DNA from: an uncultured Bacteroidales bacterium
GTDB lineage: Bacteria > Bacteroidota > Bacteroidia > Bacteroidales > Bacteroidaceae
Assembly (NCBI GenBank): GCA_902801425.1
Contig: CADCIQ010000021.1
Span: forward strand, 1-37,568
Length of the DNA stretch: 37,568 nucleotides
Direction of reading: 5' to 3'
Of this stretch, positions 1-9,200 are shown one piece after another. The notes below the pieces were generated by a model. It had not been told where the DNA came from and ran no database searches. It saw only the letters and a program-made list of their open reading frames with translations. Position 1 is the first letter of the stretch. Every line of letters starts with the position of its first letter. The translations under genes were made by a program, and so were the position numbers.

Positions 1-94
1 CACGGTATATACCAGAAAATCAGTTAGTTTGGTATGAAGTGCTTGTTTTATGGTATGAACTTACATTTGGTAATCTACGACAACAGGTATATCG

Positions 95-745
95 TTACCT
101 AGAATATAGCCCATTATCCTGCTTCTGGATGATGCCATCCTCGTTCAGATAATGTGCTACAGCATCCTTTTCTGCTGGCTGGGGTATTTTCAGCAGGGTA
201 AAATAGGCATCCACCTGAAGCAGTCTGATGATGTCCTCATATCTTTGGTCAGTCTTGACGCATACATCCTCAAACTGGGCATGGCGCAATTTGTCCCATA
301 GCTGAGCTAGGAACACGGGGAACTCATGCAACTTCTTCGTGTAGCTACCACTCCGTATGTAGTCAACCTTCTGGAAGCTTACTGGCTCATTTAGAGCCTT
401 ATGAATACGAATCAGTTCAACATGCTTGCCATCAATCTCAGCATCATAGTATTCAAAATCCGCATTCTTGGAGAGCATATAGCGAAGCCAATTCTCTAAC
501 TCCTGCTCGCCTTTCTTTTCCATCTGTAACCGCACCTTTGTGCCAATTATCTCGTGGGTAGTGTCATCCACGCCCCATATCATATAAGCATAGTCGCGGT
601 CGTTCAATGTAGCGGTATTGGCAAGGGCACTAATATCCTCGCCAATCATATTCGGCTCGCAATTGTTATGCTTGAACTCAACCCACCCAACTTCCTTGGG
701 GAGTTTGCAGAGTTCCTTTACCAGTATGTCAATATTTCCGATCAT
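95..745 (-). pseudogene. Truncated Schlafen-like AlbA_2 domain protein
   Basis: The 216-residue product starts at the ATG giving MIGNIDILVKEL. A longer reading would need a TTG start and would overlap an upstream remnant. The segment from VGWVEFKHNN through GEDISALANTATLNDRDYAYMIWGVDD is the AlbA_2 (Schlafen-AlbA, 'ATP-binding/divergent AAA') pattern: an EFK motif, then ISALAN, then a (V/I)WGV strand. Family members are usually about 400-550 residues and continue through a C-terminal region after a 'DGIIQKQDNGLY' type segment. This one stops right after that phrase, so it lacks the second half. It lies about 215 nt downstream of the helicase-PIN gene on the same strand and may be co-transcribed. 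AlbA_2 proteins are linked to nucleic-acid binding, regulation and defence. Whether this fragment is functional cannot be told. Confidence 0.65.
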
Positions 746-749
746 ATAA

Positions 750-833
750 TTAATGTTTCTTTTTAAACTCAATCCTGCTGGATTCTATCTTCTGCTTGTT
801 CAGCAGGTTTTCTATGTTTATTGCCAGTTCCAT
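750..833 (-). pseudogene. 27-residue N-terminal remnant of a second AlbA_2 gene
   Basis: A short ORF starts MELAINIENLLNKQKIE and ends ...RIEFKKKH before a TAA. This matches the usual start of Bacteroidales AlbA_2 proteins (IE.LL....E...IEFK). It breaks exactly where the conserved EFKxxW continues. Four bases further downstream another AlbA_2 protein starts afresh. The pair looks like a recombination join or decayed fusion of two AlbA_2 paralogues. The match is from family memory and the peptide is short. Confidence 0.45.
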
Positions 834-960
834 ATGCTATTGTATTATTATGTTATATGAATTTTCAAATTATATAATTCTAGAACTCACACCGAGCATT
901 CTCTTGTGGGTACTCGCAGAGCAGGTATTGATGTAGTCCGAGTTCAAAAATTGATGTAAC

Positions 961-3285
961 TTATCGCTTCAAGAAGTTCTTTAATGATATTGTTGAAATG
1001 CCCAGTATTTTTGACTTAAGTTGTAACCCATTGTCAGAAGTAAGCATAATTGGATTATCATCCTTGTATTTTAAGGCTACAGAAAGTATCATGTTGTCTG
1101 GAGACCTCTTGTCATAGTCATCTGGTAATAGAGAAACATCAGCAAGCTCATATATGAGTTCTCTGGATTCTTCTTTGTTAAGGTTTCGTAATGCCTTTTC
1201 TGCATTCTGCTTTCCCTGTTCATCTAACTTTATCTTCATCTTATCGAGTTCGTCAGCAACCTTAGCCGAAAGAATTATTGGATATTTTTTATCAATCTTA
1301 CCAATAATATCTGGGCATCTTACAAACACATTAGTGTCAATAATGTAATAATTCTTTTTGTCAGATTTAAGTTCTTTCTTTGACCTTTCGAATTTTGAAA
1401 GATCAATCTTACCCACAATCTTCAGCCCTCCTGTGGAAGGTTCTGGTGTTGATATTGTTTGTTCCTCTTTTTCTACACGGACAATTTCTTGATGTCTTTG
1501 TTCAACGTGAGCGATGTCTTTTATGCTGTCGCATTTGTTGATGAATTGAATTACAGTAGGTGAAGTAGAATGAAAATCAGAGACAGGGGCATCTGATATG
1601 ATGATTGTGGTGCTTTCAGATCTACTAGTGGCAACGTTGAATCTCCTATCTTCTAAGGCAAAGCCTGGATTTCTTCCAGGGATGTATACAATGGCATAGT
1701 CCACTGTTATACCTTGGATTCTATCAATTGTTTCTATTGTGATGTCTATATCTTTACCCGAAGTGGCATATAGCCTCTGTAGTTCTTTCACAGAGTTCTT
1801 GAAAGGGGAGATTATAGCCAATTTCCTTTCCGGAAAGTGTTTCTCCATAGTTTCAACTATGAAACGAATGATGTTGTCCGCACTCTCAGAATATTCTCCG
1901 TTACGAAGATCATTTGTACAGTAATATAAGACACCTCCATCATTAGGGAATAGAGGACTGCCTGCAGAAGAGTAGTCCTTATATTCATCTTTTACTGAGA
2001 AGAATCGGTTACTGTAGAATGTCTTGGTCAAAGCAGCTGATTTGTCAGTCAAACGAAATGTTGAAACAATCCTAAATGACTTAATATCAGAACCTAATGC
2101 ATATGTCTTTAATCCTTCTATTTGAGTGTTGACGTTCCATGAGTTATAAATAGGATTATTAAGCTTGACTATTGGTGGTAACTGCATAGGGTCACCTACT
2201 ATCAGACATTTCGTTCCTAGCTGTTTGAATGCAGCTATTGAGGTAAGGAAAGCCTGAGATGCTTCTTCAATGACAATCAAGTCATAATTTGGTGTACCTC
2301 CATATAAAGAGATTTTCTCTTTACTATAGACTTTGGAAAGAACGTAATTAGTGGCACATAACAATTCTCCAGGTGGAACCTGTAGGTCTGGAGTTGCAGC
2401 ATGAATACCACTTATTTGTTTCTTTTCATCGATTGAAAGATTGGTTTTGCTGACTTTTCCCAATGATGGATAGTGCTGCAAAGGTTTCTGCTTTATGAGC
2501 TCAATGAGACCTTTGTTTGCCATGGTTGTTGCACAAACAGTCTTTCCTTCTTCCAAATACTTCGCTATTATTTTTGCAATTGTGTAACTCTTACCGCTTC
2601 CAGGAGGACCTTGCATGATACAACATCCCTTTTCATCAAGAGTTGTCAATATGGTATCAGAAATACCATCTGGGTTGCTTGAGTCAAAAGCAAGTTCTTC
2701 TGGATGCCAATCTTCATACCTAATCTTTGGCTCCAGATATAGTTCTTCGTTAGAAGAGAAAAGGTCCATATAGTTGCTCATGTTCTTGTAATAGTCCACT
2801 GGAGGGAATGGATTATATATTAGAACACTTAGAGATTTTCCTTCTGATGTGGTCTTTACGAATAAGTCATATAAAGAAGAACTGATACCGGCGCAAGCGA
2901 CATAATCATAACTGCTTTCCTTACCTTGCACGTAGTACATCGGGGTTACAGAAGATTCTGGAGAATGGAAGGTTGCATTTTTGCAAAAGTCTTCCCATTT
3001 ACAAATCCATTCAGTTGGGCGTGTCCCAAGCTCATTGAATGCATTTTTTTTGATGACAACCAATGCTTTTTGAACTTTTAATCTCGGTGCCATGTTTCTT
3101 GGACACTTTAAGATAACAAGTCCAGTCTCTTGTTGAATTCGGTCGACATATGCTAGAGACAGCTCATCAAACTTTTTAAATAACTGGGGAATGAGCGATC
3201 TGTTTATTGTTTTCTGCTCTTCTATCTCTTCTTTTACCTGATCAGCAAAAAAAGATTTATAATTATCAAGGACTTTTGTATTCAT
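961..3285 (-). CDS. UPF1-like SF1 helicase fused to a C-terminal PIN nuclease domain
   Basis: The 774-residue protein has an uncharacterised N-terminal region (1 to about 205). An SF1 helicase core follows: Walker A GPPGSGKS (226-233), motif II VIEEASQ (338-344), motif III VGDPMQLPP (363-371), motif V IDRIQG (520-525) and motif VI NVATSRS (550-556). The EEASQ and RIQG forms are typical of the UPF1/SMBP2 (DNA2-like) branch, which translocates on single-stranded RNA or DNA. After a linker (575-640), residues 645-774 look like a PIN domain with acidic residues in the right order: IIDTNVFV (D650), ADELDKMK (E679), SPDNMILSVAL (D730) and LTSDNGLQLKSK (D751). PIN domains are metal-dependent, mostly RNA-cleaving nucleases. 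The start lies one base after the stop of the GHKL gene, so the two are almost certainly translationally coupled. The inferred role is as effector or processor of a defence system acting on RNA. Confidence 0.88.
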   Translation of the reverse strand: MNTKVLDNYKSFFADQVKEEIEEQKTINRSLIPQLFKKFDELSLAYVDRIQQETGLVILKCPRNMAPRLKVQKALVVIKKNAFNELGTRPTEWICKWEDFCKNATFHSPESSVTPMYYVQGKESSYDYVACAGISSSLYDLFVKTTSEGKSLSVLIYNPFPPVDYYKNMSNYMDLFSSNEELYLEPKIRYEDWHPEELAFDSSNPDGISDTILTTLDEKGCCIMQGPPGSGKSYTIAKIIAKYLEEGKTVCATTMANKGLIELIKQKPLQHYPSLGKVSKTNLSIDEKKQISGIHAATPDLQVPPGELLCATNYVLSKVYSKEKISLYGGTPNYDLIVIEEASQAFLTSIAAFKQLGTKCLIVGDPMQLPPIVKLNNPIYNSWNVNTQIEGLKTYALGSDIKSFRIVSTFRLTDKSAALTKTFYSNRFFSVKDEYKDYSSAGSPLFPNDGGVLYYCTNDLRNGEYSESADNIIRFIVETMEKHFPERKLAIISPFKNSVKELQRLYATSGKDIDITIETIDRIQGITVDYAIVYIPGRNPGFALEDRRFNVATSRSESTTIIISDAPVSDFHSTSPTVIQFINKCDSIKDIAHVEQRHQEIVRVEKEEQTISTPEPSTGGLKIVGKIDLSKFERSKKELKSDKKNYYIIDTNVFVRCPDIIGKIDKKYPIILSAKVADELDKMKIKLDEQGKQNAEKALRNLNKEESRELIYELADVSLLPDDYDKRSPDNMILSVALKYKDDNPIMLTSDNGLQLKSKILGISTISLKNFLKR

Positions 3286-3286
3286 A

Positions 3287-6200
3287 TTAATATTCTTCAG
3301 GGTTTAGTACATCTTCATTCTTATCTGCCATTGCACCGACATAATTAGCAAATACTGCGTCTATGTTAGTTTTAGCTGCGACTCTAATTAGTGTATATGC
3401 TGTTCCTCTGACATCTTTCAGCAAGTCAGAGTATAGAGCATTTACTACATCAACTTTTTCATCGCCTGTCATTTTGATGACTACATCATCTTTCTTGACA
3501 AGTTTAAGGAACTCCTCCTTTGTCTTGATGTAAGCGAAGTTCTTGGCACGTCCGTCCAAGTATACACATATTATCCACTTGTCGGAGAGTATTTTCTTCC
3601 ATACTTTAGGTGATATATACATAACTCCTTTAGCGGCGCTGCATGCATGAATGTATTTGTCACCTTTCAACTTGTGATCAGAAACACTATCTCCATTTTT
3701 GATGAACTCTTCAAGAGTTTCTTCTGGGTCTTCATTCAAGTCTTCTTTCAGGTTCTGATATAGACGTAACTTAGCCAGATAATTCGTGTCTGCTATCATT
3801 TCCGGAGTAATTCCATATTGGGATAGAATATCAATTTCTTCTTCGGTTGGATCAAGAGACTCCAATTCCAAAGCAGGTGAACCATATGAACGCATGCTTT
3901 CAACCCCTTCTTTTGAAGACGGTTTTGGAGGTCTTTGCTTTTCAGTTAAATTGCCTCTATTGATATTTGAATCATTGTCATTCGAAACTTCATAATATGA
4001 ATCATCCGGATCGATTTCTTCGTAATCTTCTTGATCGCCGTAAAGAGAAGTATCCTCTTCTGATATTCCAGATGCAGAAGGTTCGTTGTTTAAATCTTGT
4101 TTAGATTCTCCATTTCCAACAGATTGTATCTTGTCTTCCTTTTTCTCGATTTGATTCAAACCAGATTCCGGTAATTCTGATATTTCTTCTTTGTCAGACT
4201 CTTGATTGCCTTCATTTGTTCTTGATTGATCGTTTCTTGAAGTATCTGTAGTTGACAACTCTTCTTCATTGGAATGCAGATCCTCAGTCTCAGGATAATC
4301 ATTGCCACAATCTATTTGTTTTTCTGATTCTCTACTCAGTTCTTCTCTCTCTCGTGAAAAACCTACTAGTTTCTGTGGCTCATTTTCCACTTGTTTTTGC
4401 GAAGGGCCTAAATTCAAATGATCTTTAACACGAGGATAAGCGATGCCTAATAATTCCAAGAATTTCTCATCTTCAAAGAATGAAGCGCAATACTCCTTTA
4501 CCATCCTAATAATCTCGGATGTACTGAGATCCTTATTTAGTATTCTCATGATTGTCCTTTCATCATCTTTACCTGGTATATCCATGACCTCTATCAAGGT
4601 TTTGGACATTGGCGCAAATATAAATTTGTCCTGCCAGTCATTCAGATAATAAAAGGTTTTCGTTGAATCGTCATAATAGAAATCATCTACATTCTTTCTG
4701 TAAAGGGAGTTCTCTTCTTTACATGTAATTGTGATATCTCCACAACGTACGAAATTTAAATCGGCGATAATTGTGAGATAATTAGTATATGCCTCATACC
4801 ATGACTCTCCTTCCGGTGCATTAATGATAGTTGAAAGAAGCAAGCTCTTTTGCGTAAGAATTTGCCTGATGCGCTCAGATTCTATTGTTTTATCTGCAGA
4901 TGGAATAGTCTCAAAATCGCTGTTATCTCCTCCGTGGAGTATTTTGATCTGGAGAATATTCTGACATATTGTATCAAATGCATTATCATCATCTGATATA
5001 GTATCATTGCTTATTACAAGAGAATCATTACCGAAATGTCGAAGGAAGAACTTATCTTCAGGTCGACGTCCTATAGCGTACAATGTATTGATATGAGCAG
5101 ATTCTTTCTTACCATTCAACCAATTAGCAGATGATGATTTATGATATGTTTGCAAATCATCTTCAGTTATTTCTTTTGCTGTATGGTATTCAAGAAGTAG
5201 CGACAAAACGTATCTTCTTTTGGCTGTATTATCTACTTTTGAATTAAGCAGATATTCAAAGCAATGGTCTTTTGATAGTTTACCAAGGAAATCCAAGTCT
5301 CTTATCGGATTTGGATACTCTATTGACTCATTCTGTTGATCTTTGAAAGATTCATAAATGCCAAATGCCCTATATTCGCATCCTTTCTCCAATTGGTTCA
5401 CATATGAAGAAAGATTTTCTTTGCCATTCCCATCAAATGTATTGTATAAGCTCTCTGCGGTCTTTACACCATTTTTGGTTGGTACACATGCGGCATTTTT
5501 GAAAAGCCCTTCTTCTATCATAGATGAAACGCTCTCTCTACTTCGTGAGTCAGATAAATAGGAGTTCCAGAAGTATGTGGCAAAACGTTGATTGTCGAGG
5601 AGTGCAATATCCTCCTTCTGGAACAGATGATGTATACCCATATCTCCAAGTAAAGCTAGGATACCTTTGAATTGTGAGTATTTGTCAGAGATGTAATCAA
5701 GACTTTCAATGCCACATGACTGAAAATCACAATATGGAGAATAGGCAGATCCTTCAGTGAGTGTGTTTGCGGAACATAAAACACCCTTACTGTTATACAA
5801 CTTTATACCCTTTACATAAGATGAATACAGAAAGGAATTAGTATGATTCCACCATGCAGCGATATCTTTTATGAATAAGTAGTGAACGTCTTCTGATATT
5901 TCAGGTTTGGTTGTTTCTGCATTTTCGGCGGATGATAGTGTCTCTGCTAAATGCTGTTGGTTAGAGAACTGTAATAATTTTGCTAATAGCCAGGATTCTT
6001 TATCAGCTATCACTTTGCTACCGGCTCTTTCACCAATGCTCTTATAGAAACGAACCTGATCCTCTCCATAGTCTTTAATTTGTGACAACAGTGGAAGATA
6101 TGGCATTGGTTCTTCAAATGGTGCAATTTCATTTTGTTGAATGAATACGATGCTTGAGATTGGCACGAGGCCACCATTAGATTCAACATGAATCTTGTTA

Positions 6201-9200
6201 AGGTCATTCTTTAATTTGTTAACGACATCAGGATTCGATGTATCTGCCAGATATTTTTCAATAATGTCCTTATTTTGATATAACAGGACAGGTACTTTCG
6301 TGTTAATGTTCTCCGGCTTGTCTAGATTAGGAATGATTGTATTCATTATCAATTCCTCATTGCTAGATAAGAATCCTGCTGACTCCCAAAACTTCTTCCA
6401 GGAGATTATAGTATCGTCTTCTGTATTCTCAAGATAGTCTCCTTGTACCGTATATGCTTCCTTGACATATTCGCTAAGCATATACTCAATACCACCAGAT
6501 CCGACAAAATAATTGTCAGATACATAACAAGATAGATCTGTGCTTAATACATTTAACTTGCACTCGTTGTCCTTTATGTGTTTACTATATAATGGGAATA
6601 CACGTAAGGATGACAAATGTTTCTGATTATCTTTATTTGATGTTCCTGGTATACCTTTGATTATACGCCAGAAAGATATGTTTGCTTGATGTTCTGAAGT
6701 CTTCTGGCGGACATTCTCTTTCCCTTTTGTGGTAATCCAATCAACTATTTCTTTGAATGTGTAGTCTATATTTCCAAGAATGTCAATCCAGTATTCTTTA
6801 TCATCTTTCTTTTCACTAAAGTATGCTGCAGGGATGATATCCATTGAGCTTGCCTGAGCAAATCCGGCTTTAATGAGCCCTTCAACTTCGGAATTATTGA
6901 TGTGATGTCCAGTACTTGTCATAGACATCACAGCACCGTTTTCACCCATAACATAGACAGGGAAACTTTTGATAATGGCTTGTTCTTCCTTGGAGAAGTT
7001 ATCCCTATTTGCCTTGAAATAATTGTGGAATGATATGTTCAAGTCAATGGTGCTCATGTGCTCTGTAATAGCTCTCTTGTTACTAGCTACATCTTCTTTT
7101 AAGAAAGAAGAATAACTGAACTCGGTTGCTTTCAAAGCAACAAATATCGGCTTTTCAAATGTTTTATCCTTAGCATATGAATCATAGGAATCAGATATGA
7201 CCCCAACAATACCTTCCGGCATCCAGTCTTGACAAGCTGCGTCTTTCGCTTGAACAGAATGTCTATAGTATTTGTTTGGTTTGCTTGTAATTTCTGATGA
7301 ATTACACGTTACAAAAGGGTAACCAGTTGCATGGAATGGGTTAGTGCCTTCTGCGAATATATACGAATAGTTGTCACAGATGAACTTGAAGAAATCAAGG
7401 TTGTTCTGCTTAATGATTTCTCTTTTGTTGGTGATTTCTTCAGTCTCTTCCTGCGGTTTGTATAAAGGAGAAATACTGGTTATTATGTCCTTAAGGTTCT
7501 TTATCACCACATGCTTGCAGAAATTACCTATAGTTGCATCCTTGATTGAGAATTTTTCCTTCAAAAATTTTGCGGCATTCTCGGCCCCATAGATTGATAA
7601 GGCTTCGTTACATTTTGGATCAAGATTGAAAGCCCAATCCTCATTAATCCAATCCTTCTTTAGTAATGAAGAAATCTGATTCGAGGAAAGGTCAGACATA
7701 AAAATAATATTGTCTTTTCCTGTTTTGCAAGATATAGTATTATCATCATTGCATATAGGTAGAGAGAAATGATTGAATGTTCCTATTTCTTTCTCATCCT
7801 TAATTGAATAGAGGAAATGCAGAAGTTCTGCATTAGCGGCTAAATCCTTTGTCTTTAGATTAATAGCTTCAATATGAGCGGCCTGTCCCTTAATTACTTT
7901 GTCATATAGGTTCTTTTTCGAAAAATCAATTACATTGTATTTCCCGAATAGTTCTATTGCCTTTTTCTTCTCTTGCTCAGGTATAGGTATGTATTTATCA
8001 GATAGGACTGAATACCAACTGGTATCGACCCATTTCTGAGACTGGATTGTTACAGCGTCTTTATTGTAGAAGAAACAGATGTCGGATAGAAGTCCCCACT
8101 GATTGTCGGCAAGAATAATCGGGAAACTCTTTACAATCTGTGCGTTTATGCCATGTTTAACAATGAACTTAAACATTTTGAGATTAGTGTCTTCTACTTT
8201 TAGGAGAGTAAGATTATTGTCCTTTTCTGAAGAAGTCTCAAATAAAGGTTTAATCACAGAAGAATAGGCTTTATAATCAGCCCAAGAGAACACTTTGATT
8301 TTATCAAGATAGTTGCAACCTTCTGAACTGTCAGTTTCCAATGCCTTTCTTGTTCCTGGTGCCAAGAATGATAATTGGTTTTCAAAAGCAGTCAATAACA
8401 ATCTGTCTTCATCAATGTCGAAGAACAAAGATGAAGCAGGGCACAGTTTTGATGTATTCTGGTTGATAAACAGAGCCTTTGTAAGGTAATTGTTTTTGTA
8501 TGGATAATCCAAAATAAACTCAATTACCTTTGTGTTCGTTTGTGGCTTTGCTAATTCTTCTAGGAATACGCTGTTCTTAAACAAATCTTGAAGATCCTCT
8601 TCTTTGAATACAGCGCACTTGCTGTCATCCTTGAGAATCTTGGCAAGTTTCGGATTAGAACTAATACATTCAAGAGGAAGATATTTGTCCAAATTATTGG
8701 TTAAAGACCTAAACTGAAGCTGATCCAGAATCTTCTTGGTAGAAAAACCAGTCACATCTCTAATCACATTGCAAGGTAGTTGTAGATCGTCATTTCCTTC
8801 AACAGGAATGATAGGGATTAAACCCAAATTCTCTTTGAAACCGGCTTCAAATTCATCAATAAACATTGCATATGATTTACCAACTCCTGATTTTGCTTTC
8901 TCAAAATCAGGTATTAGGTTAAAGACTGATTCAGGGGTGAATCCCTCTGTCAATAAATGTCTTAACCACTTAACAAATTGCTGTCCTGCAATCTTTGCGA
9001 ATAATTTGTTGAATTGAACGTCAGTTTTCAATTGGCTTCTGTCTCCAGAAGGCACCATGTCGGTGTTCATAAGAAATGGGAATCCAAATTCAGCTTTGGT
9101 TGGAAGATAACAGTTTACTGTGGCATCTTTAACGGCTTCTATCACATTACCATTCCTCTTAGCAGCAAAGGAGACATAGGTGTCTGTGAAGGTTTTATAC

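Noticed and set aside
882-953. A GAACTC...GAGTTC inverted repeat, considered as a tRNA or terminator.
   Set aside because: No cloverleaf arms, no anticodon loop and no T-run could be placed.
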